This document shows, in pieces, positions 1 to 10,900 of a DNA stretch of 64,000 nt. This stretch comes from Rotaria macrura (lineage: Eukaryota; Rotifera; Eurotatoria; Philodinida; Philodinidae). Each line of letters opens with the position of its first letter. Within the stretch, counting starts at the first letter, position 1. The stretch covers positions 62,001 through 126,000 of the forward strand of contig OENT01000112.1 in NCBI GenBank assembly GCA_900239685.1, read 5' to 3'. Below the pieces are notes generated by a model, which did no database searches, was not told the DNA's origin, and saw only the letters and a program-made list of their open reading frames with translations. The position numbers and the translations under genes are program-made.

Positions 1-2440
1 GTATGGTACAAGGAATAACTGGTCGACTTATTCCTGGAGCAACACTACTTGCTTCCAACCTAGCGACGCCTACTTCAACGTCCTTTTCGTCATCATCATC
101 ATCATCATCAACATCGACAACGACAACAACAACAACAGCAACGACATCATCAGGTACTACGTCTTCGTCACAGAGCAGTACTGCGACAACAAGTACAGTA
201 ACGAACAATAATGATAATGATGCTGTCACTGAGCAACTGCTCACAGGTATTTTTATGTTATTTATGTGACACACAATAATTCAAGATTCTATATCATTAT
301 TTCATAGAACTTTTACGTTTACTGGGTGGTGGTCTTGATAATCCAGAGTTAGATAATTTGACGATCGGCTCATTCATGCAACGTTTTGGTGAGGATATTG
401 AAACTCGATCAAATGATGGTAAATTTTTTTAGCAAAATGAATCATTAATTCCAAAGGCAAGACGATATTGTTCATCTAGGTAACAATCTGATTAGTGAAT
501 TATTTTCTACAATGACATCACGTATGCATTTTACTGATGTTTGGAATCTCGTTTTGGGTAATCCAGTCGGAATACGTATCAACGAAGCACGTCGTTCAGC
601 TACTGAATATTTACAGTAAGATTCTAATTTTATGATCACTTTGATTGTATGCATATTTAAATAGAAATACTGTACTCCAAGGACGACCTATAACACCAGA
701 AACACTTGAAGAATTAGCTGATAAACTATACGAATCATTAATACGAGAAGCTGCTGTGAATTTCGTATGTAATTTTTCTGTAAAATTTCCAAATGCATAA
801 AAAAAAATAAAATTTTTATTTATTAGAATGAACTTCGACTTAAACCAAACATTAATATAGCCAATGTCATGAAACGTTTCTTTCGATTACATGCTCGTAA
901 ATTATTACACATTTTATTTGATGATCGTATGTTGAGAGAATTTGCTAAAAGCAACTAAAAACTCGTTGTTTGTTTTGCTACTCATTTCTATAGCAAACGA
1001 TGTTTGGTTTGATCGCTTTCGACAACAATTAATTTCAATGCGTAATGAATATTTAACATTATCATCACAATGTTTTGAAGGTGGAGAAACAGCTGCAATA
1101 GATTTTATCCTTAATCGACATGTAATTTATAGAAAAAAAAACATAAAATTTAAGAGACATATGGCGAGCCTCGAATGATTACTAACTTGTAGTGAAGTCT
1201 TTAGCTTTTCTAACTTCGACAGAAGTAACCTATTCAAAATAAAAAATGAGAAAGAATGTGAGATCAAAAACGAATATTATTCTTTCGTTCAGATTAATTC
1301 TGTTTTAATTCCCGATTTCTACAACTATACATTCTATTACGATGATATGCTTTCACCCTCATGCTCACCATTATTAACATTCATTCACTAAGGTCTACTC
1401 CTATTTAAATGATGATCATTGCCACCGTGCATTCTCATCTCAAGAGATTTAAAATTTAGATATTTTTCTACCATGGGATGATGTAAAATAAATGTATGAT
1501 TATCTTTCGATTAGTTCAAGTGTATTCTATTTTTCCTAAGACATAAAAATCTTTCATACTGCAAAAAAAAACGAATTCTTTAATAACTTGCAATTCGTAA
1601 ATTTTCAAACGACATAGTATTGATTCGATGCTTGCCTTGTCTTTTATAGCAGTTGAAGAAAATATTATTTATGTATGTTAATAAAATTTTCTTTTATTTT
1701 TAGCGTATTATATTTCGTTCATCCAATTCCATGATCGTAACATGGTCTGAAACTTATCTTCGTACATCTTTAGCTAATGCATTTAATGCGATTCGTTCGT
1801 CACCACCGAACATATCAAGCTATTTAATAGAACCGATACCAATCGTTCAACGTAATGTACATGTGACACCTACACCTGCAACGCAGCTAGGTACTTTAGT
1901 TAACAAAACTGATCATGAACGTGAAGCAACAACATCAACAGGAACTACATCATCAACGAATGCATCGTGGAAATCAAACTTACCTGATGTTTGTATTCAT
2001 TAATTTCTAAAGAATGTAGTGTTCTATTTTATTTGTTCTTAATTTCTTTCATCTAGGATTGGATTCCCATTGTTGTTCGAGATGTCAATAGTCAACATGA
2101 TACACCTTCACAAGCACCATTTAGTGATGCATACAAAGACGGTATGCCATCTAAAAGACGTCGTGTTCACATGCGTGAAGATTTAACGTCTTCGAATTTA
2201 CTACAAACACTTGTCTTACGTGCTGCATCAACGAGTTCATCAAATAATCAAGTTTCGAATGCAACAACAGTAACACCAGAAAGTGTTCTAGCTGGTGAAG
2301 CACCATCATCTGGACTTGTTAATACATTTGAACAAGAACTTAAACGTTTATTAGAACAACGTATTAGACAAGATCGTGACTATCCTGAAATACAAAATCG
2401 TATGCCGAATACAAAACGATATTTAGATGGTGATAAATAA
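1..2440 (+). CDS. BAG6: Large proline-rich protein BAG6 (Scythe/BAT3), 3' part
   Basis: This is the C-terminal part of BAG6, the chaperone/holdase that triages tail-anchored and mislocalised proteins with UBL4A and GET4. The 5' end lies outside the window. Exons read: up to 246, 308-418, 462-615, 665-764, 827-926, 994-1121, 1704-1988 and 2057-2440, all with GT/AG ends and matching phases; most introns are 43-90 bp, one is 582 bp. Diagnostic is the last exon: 'DWIPIVVRDVNSQ', then 'PFSDAYKDGMPSKRRR' (nuclear-localisation-like), then an ending 'RMPNTKRYLDGDK', which follow the BAG-domain tail of vertebrate BAG6 (DWVPIIQQDIQSQ, LSDAYLSGMPAKRRK, RFPNAQRAF). The first exon carries a Ser/Thr homopolymer stretch. 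Family recognition is from remembered vertebrate sequence; confidence is high. Confidence 0.9.
84..180 (+). repeat. Trinucleotide (TCA/ACA)n tract coding for Ser/Thr runs in BAG6
   Basis: A run of TCA, ACG and ACA codons gives eight or more Ser followed by Thr repeats. Vertebrate BAG6 also has low-complexity Pro/Ser/Thr linkers in its middle, so this is probably a disordered linker with a slippage-prone DNA basis. Confidence 0.8.
1122..1703 (+). other. 582-bp intron of BAG6
   Basis: This interval separates the exon ending 'FILNRH' from the one starting 'RIIFRSSN'. It opens with GT and ends with TTTTTAG. I see no ORF or repeat in it. It is about ten times longer than the other introns of this gene. 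Confidence 0.7.
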
Positions 2441-2873
2441 AATCTTAGCCTTTTATCTATCCGTGTACAGATTTATCAACAACAAGAAACAAAACACAAA
2501 AAACAAAAACTTTCTATTTATTAAAATACTTGTTAAAAGACACTGAACTTTTTCTCTTTTTCTTCCTCTTCTTCATGTCTCCTTTCATACTATGAACATT
2601 GAAAAATGATAAAATGATTGCATGGAAGTTAACGATTTGTGTGTTTGTATGTATCTATGCGGTTTGCTTGATTAAAACAAAGCAGTCAATATTGAATCTG
2701 TTCATGTTCTTTTTTTTTCTCTTTCGTCTTTTGTCAGCTCGTTCAGAAGCCGCTATTTGATTGTGTAAGACAAAATAAACAAGCGCGCACTATAATAAAA
2801 TGATTGAATCTTTTACAAAAAAAAATATTCTCTTACTATTTCAGACTAACATACATACAATAAAGGCATAAGA

Positions 2874-3746
2874 ATGCTGGAGTCATTACGTGGTGGATGG
2901 GAGATTTTCGGTGATCAAGTATGGTTTTTTCGCTTTTTCGTTGTATTTGCTGTTATATGCATATATCGTACACTACTGCATTATGTTGTACGCTCAAATA
3001 ATTGTCCTAATCCATTTTGCTCGCAATGCCTTGGTTCAGGTACGATTCGTGGCCGTGCAATTAATTCAATTAAAAATGATAATGATGATGAAGATCCATT
3101 GAGTTCGATTGTACTCGGCAATTTACTTCAACATGATCGTTTATGTCGAAAAAGTGATGAAAAACCAACGGTTTATTTTCATCGCGGTTTGAGTAGTAAT
3201 GTAGTTACATTAGTCGATCAACAAATACTCATCGATCATTACGATGAGCTTCGTCAAGAAATTGTGAAATATTTTCAAGAAAACGATAATATTCAGTGGA
3301 CCGATTTTTATTTATACAAAAATGGTGAAGAAAACAAAAGTCATTGCCAAACATTACCAAAACTATTTGAAATTTTACATTTATTACCGAATGCTATTTG
3401 TATTAATAATCAAAATTGTTTTTTTGGTAATTGTTTTCTTACACGATTAACAATGGATAGTAAGGCAGAAGAAAAACATGAAGCCGGCCAAACAAATTGT
3501 TCTATTAGAATGCACTTTGGTTTGATATGTGATGATCAATCATCTGCATACGTACTCATTAGAAAACAAAAACGTTTACCGATTCAAAACAAACGAATTG
3601 CTTCATATAATTGTGCACTCGAACATTCCATTCAAAATCCAAATAAAAACCAACTAGTTTTTCTAACCATTGATTTTTGGCATCCAGATTTATCATCTGA
3701 AATGTGCAAAAAGTTAACATCTATCTTCCGTACGAATTCAGTATAA
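2874..3746 (+). CDS. ASPHD1/2-like aspartyl/asparaginyl beta-hydroxylase domain protein
   Basis: Intronless 290-residue ORF. A hydrophobic segment at about residues 18-40 is a likely single membrane anchor. A short linker with paired cysteines follows ('NCPNPFCSQC', comparable to the Cys-rich stretch in vertebrate ASPHD2), then the C-terminal hydroxylase fold. The stretch 'WTDFYLYKNGE', 'FFGNCFLTRL', 'SIRMHFGL' and 'TIDFWHPDL' follows ASPHD2 (EWFTFYLVNQG, VFGNACISVL, RIRCHLGL, MVDLWHPNV). The family is an Fe(II)/2-oxoglutarate oxygenase type; His in 'EEKHEAG' and His in 'LEHSIQ' are candidate metal ligands. The usual second-shell residues are not all obvious, and vertebrate ASPHD proteins have no firmly established substrate. 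An overlapping ORF from 2890 is a frame shadow. It starts 434 bp after the BAG6 stop, on the same strand. Confidence 0.85.
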   Translation: MLESLRGGWEIFGDQVWFFRFFVVFAVICIYRTLLHYVVRSNNCPNPFCSQCLGSGTIRGRAINSIKNDNDDEDPLSSIVLGNLLQHDRLCRKSDEKPTVYFHRGLSSNVVTLVDQQILIDHYDELRQEIVKYFQENDNIQWTDFYLYKNGEENKSHCQTLPKLFEILHLLPNAICINNQNCFFGNCFLTRLTMDSKAEEKHEAGQTNCSIRMHFGLICDDQSSAYVLIRKQKRLPIQNKRIASYNCALEHSIQNPNKNQLVFLTIDFWHPDLSSEMCKKLTSIFRTNSV

Positions 3747-3999
3747 ATCAAAGTTGATTGCAATACTCAATTATTTCTGTTTCCTATCTCGTTTAGTTCA
3801 TTATTTTTTATGAAACTCAGAATTAGTCTGATAGATTGTCCTCTCTGAGCAATGAATATTGTTGTCTTTTTTTATTTTTGTTTGCAATTAGAAAAAAAAA
3901 TAATTAATAAAATCAAAACGATTCTCAGACAAACAGACGAAATTTTACTAAAGGCTCATTTTGTTTCTAGTCGAATTTACACTGGTGTTCGCTAAACTT

Positions 4000-4868
4000 A
4001 TGTCTGTTATTGTTATTGGTATAGTTCATCAAAATCATAATAAATAACCGTTTTATAACTGAGAATTTTTCTTTAGTTTTTGAAATTGTCATATTTATTA
4101 TTCTGGGTATTGGTATCCTAGCTGTGTTCATGTTTTGTGAAAGGTACACTATTACAGATATCCCTATGTAGTTTTGAATCATAATGAAAATTGAAACACT
4201 CGTAGATCTGATCGGAGAAAATCGGATGATGATGAACAGGAAAAACTTCAATTTCTATCGACATCAATAAATGAAGATTTATTGATTCAGAATACACTAA
4301 TTGCATATTATGAACAACAGCGTAATGAATTACAAGAACGACATAAGTGAGTTTTTCAATTGTATTGCATGATACTTTGAACTGTTTCAACAAAAATTTT
4401 AAAAAAATAAGTTAATCATCTATAAGAAATGAATCGCTATAAGGTAAACAAAATTTTCTTTGAAACTCATGTGTTTCTATTTTGATCTGTCTTCATGATG
4501 ATATTAGTTCAAAGTTACTTTCATCAGATAAATTTTTATAATTATCATTCTATTTTTCTTTCTTTTAACATTATTAGAATGGTTTCCGATGATTTACATA
4601 TTCAACTAGATGTTAACAAGAATAATGATCTGACTTGTCCATTGCTGCCGTCACAATCCTATTCACCTCATTCCCTTTATGAATGCACTGGGTTTGCTTC
4701 GGTAAACTGTTTTGATTTTGAACAAACAGAAAAATTTACGCACTTTTATTAGAATAGAGATTTTATTTCTAGATGGATAACACTGTAGTATTGAATCCAA
4801 TGTTTTCAAATGATCTATTCTATGACAATGGACAGATGCTCGCCATCGCACCATCGATAACAAACTAG
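4000..4868 (+). CDS. Uncharacterised small single-pass membrane protein, five exons
   Basis: I do not recognise this gene. Five exons join in frame: 4000-4018, 4077-4143, 4206-4346, 4578-4701 and 4773-4868 (TAG). All introns have GT/AG ends and 58-231 bp length. The predicted product is about 148 residues. Residues 2-27 are almost wholly hydrophobic (Val/Ile/Phe/Leu), followed directly by 'CERSDRRKSDDDEQEK'. By the positive-inside rule the C-terminal part is probably cytosolic. Residues about 45-75 are polar and helical-looking ('YYEQQRNELQERHK'); the tail has 'CPLLPSQSYSPHSLYECTG', with tyrosines in possible sorting or signalling contexts, and ends 'APSITN'. The start codon gives a very short first exon; another upstream exon cannot be excluded. 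The unbroken phases across four introns are the main support. Confidence 0.6.
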
Positions 4869-7800
4869 GACACTTTTTATATGATCACTGTTTTTTATTT
4901 ATCTATTCTATTTTGACTAAGTCTGATATTTGAATAACGATAACATGTTTTTTTAATTGTTTTAAAAAAAATCAGGACCGAGACGATGCCTAGAGCAAGT
5001 CATACAGATAAAATGTAGGAACAATTAATATATGAATGTCATTGTAAGTCTCTTTATGTTTATTTCGAACGATGACGAAGAAGACATATTTGAAGCTTTG
5101 TTTAGAAGTTTAGCAATTAACTAAAACAAAGAGGATCAATCATAGATAAGTGTTCGTACTCTCTAAAAATCTTTAAAAAATTCACTCGCCAGACATAGTG
5201 TGTCTATTATGAATACAAGATTGATAAAGTGTACAATATCAAATATTCGTGTATTCACGAAGGTTTTTCTTCATCGTCAAAGATATAGTTAATAAGTAAC
5301 GACTTGTTATTCGCTCGATTTGTAATCGATCCATACGATATCAATCGTAAGGAGATGAACAAGCAGAAAAAACCTGATTTTTTCATACAAAAACACTCAA
5401 CATTTAGAAAACTTGCATGATAAATATTTAACAAATTTTAAATGATTGAATTTTCATATGCTCTGTAATTGAGTCTAGATATGTTTCATTTGTAAATATT
5501 ACTTTTGAGAATGTTTCGAACTCAATAACTTGAAATTAAATGAATTTACATTTGAAATGATGGACATTTTTAGCAGAACAGTAGAAACACAAGCAGCATA
5601 TTATTCTGGTAAGTGTAATTGACGATCGTATTAAGTGAAATACCGTTGGCGTTCCGGTAGATACTATATCCATTCCGTTCGCGTTCATTTGACGTTAAAA
5701 TTCATTATTTGGGACAAACTATTAGATAATACTGAAGTTATCATTCATTTTTACAAAGCTTTGAATTTTTTCCATGAAAATTTTTAAAATTGATTCGACA
5801 TTAATATTCACTGTAAGCAGAATCGTGAACTAGAAGAATCTGGAAAGAAAAGGCTAGGAGACATTAGGACGATACCATTCTACCCTAGCTACCTGAAGCT
5901 ATGATCTCTAATTCATTTACATAAGTAAGTCGAAACTGGTGATATCTTCACAACTGATGTATTTATTGTATGCTCGTTATTCATTTTGATCGCCTCTTTT
6001 TCATAGTGCAGTTGATCTGATGAAGAATTGTTTTTCTTTTGAATATGTGTTTTGGGAAGTGTGTCTTATTTGTATCGTATGGATTGTTTAAACTAAATAT
6101 TGGTGTCTCTATTTGCTTCATGATACGTTATATGTTTGCTACATATTTCAAGATTCTGGATGAAAAATTGAATAGGGACGAGACCTGTGTAGTTATCTAG
6201 ATGCTGTATTGCAATTGAAGAATGCATGTTCGTTGGAAAAATCTAGAAAAAAATTTCCATTGTATATGAAGTTTTTTTGGAAATGAATTTACTAGGGTTA
6301 ATTCTAGTTACACATGGTACAGAGCTTCATTAACAAAAAGGTGACGCTTTCTAAATGTGTTACTGTGAGAAGAGTACGCTTTTTGCAATGAAACTGCTTA
6401 GATAATTAGAAATAGATGAGATCATATTTTGAATAATCAAAACTTGAAAAACTATAACGCCATATCGCACATGGATTATATGGTAAACAAAACCAATGAT
6501 TCAATCGAAATTTTCATGTACACATTGTTGACTACATATATTCTGTTACTTGACAAACAGAAAAGAGTGTGTCAAGTATTTTTCTGTGATTAGGTCAAGA
6601 AATGTCAAGGAGAAAATACGATACCTTTGTACTTAAAAGTACGCTAAAGTATGCAAAGTATCGTAATGTAGGTGAAGTAAGATGTGTCATGCTTTTTCTC
6701 TTGCTTAAATTAAGTTGTTGTCGAACAGAACATTCTTCCGAGACAGAGTATTCAGTCATTATTGATTGCAAAATAGTGCTATGCTAGAAGTCTTCCATAT
6801 ATTTCTATAGAGAACAAGGATTGCGCATAGAATGAATCTAATATCTGTGAACTTTACTAAAATCGTAATGATTTTTTTTCAAATAAAAACTGATTTGTTC
6901 AGTTTCACAGAAGTGTGTCCGATGTGTCGTCTTATTATCTGTCCAGTTTCAGAAAATAATATATTATTCATAATCAGCGCATTTTGATGCATCCATCCGT
7001 AAACATGATAAATAGAACGAGAACAAGAAGATTTTCTCAAATATTTTGATGAAAAGGGTATTCGTCATGAAAAAATCATTGTTTCAATGACTTCCAGAAG
7101 AGAGGTACGAAAAAACTACAGCATGTACTAAGCTATGAGACTGAAATATTTCTTACTTTATTAAATTGCATCGCAAGTGAAAGTTTGTAGACTCATCGTG
7201 TTACTATGGTTTGGAAGTTTGCTGCAACTCATAATTGATTAAAATACTTCGAATAACGACGGGAATAGTCGTTTTTCAGAGATACTCAATTTATTGGGCG
7301 CTAACATACCATTCGAAAGATGATGATCCAAAGAGCTACACAAACCGAGAGTTTGTTTTATTCGTTGAACAATTGACTACATACGACGTCAAATAAGACA
7401 ATTGAAAAAGTACCCATCGTAATTGGGGACAGTCATCGTATAATGCCTTTTCATCTTCAATGTATCTGATATAAATGTTTTACAAATCATGCAGTTACAT
7501 CATGTAACTTACATGATAATTCATATATGATCTATGCGTGTATGAGTTCTTCTTATTATGGCAATAATTTCAAAAAGGCTAGCCATTAAGATAGATAGAG
7601 CTTTTTCTTCTATCTATTTCAGTAATACTAAGAGTAGATGGCTTCAATTCTCATAAAAATCATACTACATCTATGCACTTTATGGATAGATTAAATTAGA
7701 AATACCACACATGCACGCATAGCGTAATTGTTGACCATTCGAATTATTTTGTCTACCATGCTAAAGCGTCATCTATCTGTTTTTATATTACTGCAGGATA

Positions 7801-7913
7801 AGATGTGTCATGAAAGTCTTTGTTTGTAGTGCGAATTCAATTCGACCGTTCACCATTGCATTTGTTCTTTCTTCAAATTTGCTACTTCTTTAGCAATATC
7901 GTGTGTAGTAATA
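4869..7913. other. Intergenic region, about 3 kb, no gene seen
   Basis: AT-rich sequence between the small membrane-protein gene and NCAPG. Reading frames are short and do not chain into spliced coding sequence. The ORF at 6602-6787 has no recognisable domain and no splice continuation. The last few hundred bases presumably contain the NCAPG promoter and 5' UTR, but I can name no motif with confidence. Confidence 0.6.
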
Positions 7914-10900
7914 ATGGAGAAAACAATTCGAACTATTCTTGATCAAGCACAAAATAATAACATTCGACATGGTGAACATTTAAAAGCACTAGCTGATCTT
8001 TACGCCAAAGTACTGTTCGACAAAAGAAACTTCTTTGTTCATTTGACTTTTTACCCTACGATTTCTATTTTCCTTTAGTGCAATCAGCAATCATTTCATA
8101 ATGAATTTCTTCGTTGCATTGCTTCAGTCGTGAATTCTCCATCAAATTCAACTTTCGTTGCACATGCTCTTCAATTTATTTCATCGTTTCTCACATTAGA
8201 AATAGGCTCAACGGCAAATAATGATGACTCTCAAAATAATGATAGTATGCAATCGGACCTTTTCCATCCTATTTTACCACGTGTTATACAATTTTTCGAT
8301 GAAGTATATATAGCATAGTTTTCTCTTCAACAATATAAATTTTTTTTTCTAATAACTAACTAGCACAAGAATCATCCAAGTGATTATGTTCGTGCAAATA
8401 TCTGTGTTCTTATTGGACAGACATTGGAAAAAATGGCTGAAAATGCTGAATTAGATGGCGATTTATTCGAATTACTTGTTAATATTTGCCTCGACCGAAT
8501 GAACGATCGAAGTTATCAAGTTCGAGCTCAAGCAGCTAAAGCCAGTGGTCGATTACAAAATACAAAAGATCCTGATGACCTTATTACAAAACGTACCTAC
8601 TACTTTTAATAAAACGAAACCGGAAAAATATATATTCATAAAGTTACTCTTTTTGAATACTTGTAGGTCTTATTTGGTTAATGGATCACGATTCTCATCC
8701 ACTTGTCCGAAAAGAATCTCTTCGCTCAATAGCTATAACACGTTCAAATTTACCACATTTTTTACGACGTCTTACAGATACAAACGCAACAGTTCGGCTT
8801 TGTGCTTATAATGTATTTGCACAAAAAGTACAAACATTAAAAGTATTACCAACAATCGAACGTTGTCGGATTGTACGAATGGGTATGGATGATCCTGAAG
8901 AGCCAGTCGTTCGTGCGTTTGTTGAATGTGTTGTTCATACATGGATCGACAAGCTACCGATTCCACCTGGAACGGATTTAACGCATCAACCAGATGCACA
9001 TAAGACAATAACCGGTTTTCTCAAAATGATCGATGTAATGAATATTGGCGAACAGACTGGACGAATATTAAAAATGCTTTTTGATGATAATCTAGTAAAA
9101 CATTATGATCATTTCAAAGAAACATTTATTAATGAGAAGTAAGAAAAAAAAAGTCGAGTATCAATAGTTTAATTTCTCGATTTTATTTTTGTGAAATTGA
9201 AGAAGGTTGATTGATGTCGAACAACTCGATTGTGAATCCGCATTTTTTTGGCAACATCTTGTCGAATATTTGAGTCGAAATAAAGATTATAGTGAAAAAC
9301 TTGAAGCGATTCTACCTGAACTTGTTGATCTTGTTGATGTACTTTATGAGTAAGTGAAATTTCTAGTGTTACTTTTATTTTATTCTCTAATCCAATGCAA
9401 CTAATTTTCTTTCATTCAAAGATTAATTCGTTCGTATCATGATGATTCATCTACTGATTCAGTAGCTGCAGAAATCAATTTCGTCGTTGATTGTGTTTTA
9501 CATGTTATGAATCATTGTAAATTTGATGATCTTGCAGGACGATTTCGTGTCGAAACGTTATGTCGTGATATGCTTTTTATGGAAGAAATAGTACCGACAA
9601 CATATAAAATGATAATGAATATCATGAAAAAAGTCGAACCAAAATTTGAACATCGACAACGAAAAACTATTGAAATGCTAGCAGATCTTGAAAAACGTGA
9701 AAATCGACGTACGGAACATATTTTAGCCGATCGAAAAAGCGAATTCGAAGTAAGTTATTTTCAAACAGAAAAGAATATCATCTGTCTAACTGAATTTTTT
9801 ACATGAAGCAATAAGTCAACATACTCTACTTATTGTCGGTACACACAGCACACATGTTTAACTGTTCTGAGTCAATAATAACCATTCTGGGTCAAACAAT
9901 CTATTCATGCTAGATTCTGTAGAACGTTTGAAGGTTGTCTGCTTGTTGTAAATTCTACATGAAAGAAATATAAACTAAGATTAGGTTGTACTGCATACTA
10001 CAATTGAGAAAAAACTTCTTAACCGTGTGACGTCTCATGTAGTTTGCCTGTCTATCCAAAATTAATCGTATACTAGCATAGGGGTTCGAATCAATCTGCA
10101 CATCTCTATATTCTATTCATTTGTCGGTAATATGTTTCGAGTGAACATTTAATTTTCTTATATGTATCTTTTCTAAGATAATTGCTTTGCGTGAACGTCA
10201 ATCAGCATTACAAGATTCATTACATCATATCCGTGATCATGATATAGCATCACAAAATATCGATGAACGTGTTCGACTTGAAAGAGATCTTATTGAAGTT
10301 AAGGAACGTTTGTCCGATTACGATCACACAATCGTATCAACTCAATCTCAAATAAGTGCAATTACTTCGGCTGGTGACCGTTCAACGGTAACGATTTCTT
10401 ATGAAATTCATTCAATAAGTTTGAAAAGTATCGAATTTTATGTCTTTAATAGATTGATCATCGCAATTTTATGCTTGTTAAACGTTTAACAGTACTTTGT
10501 GAACTTCTATCAACAACAATGCCTAATAAAATCTTACCTTCATCATTTGTTAATTATGCACGAGATTTAGTATGAAAAACAATTCTACTTTTATTTCTAT
10601 GTGTTCTACTTTGTTGATCTATACAGGCTGTGTCAAGTCTTATGTCACTTGATTTATCGGTTCGTCGTCATGCTGTTCGTGCCTTGGGCTTACTTGCCGT
10701 TTATGATAAAGATCTCATGATAGAAAATCTTGAACTTATAAATAAAGTAAAACTGACCTTTTCTCATTCGCTAGTAATTTATGATATTTGACGTATTCAT
10801 GGAATTAGGTTATAGAAAATGATGCTTCGGTAGCTGTCATCGAAGGTTTGAATGCATTAGGTGATATGTTTATTCGACATAATGCTTCGAATATGTTGAA

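Noticed and set aside
10078-10095. GGGGTTCGAATC resembling a tRNA T-arm
   Set aside because: No matching acceptor stem, D-arm or anticodon arm in the flanking 80 bases; it is inside an NCAPG intron.
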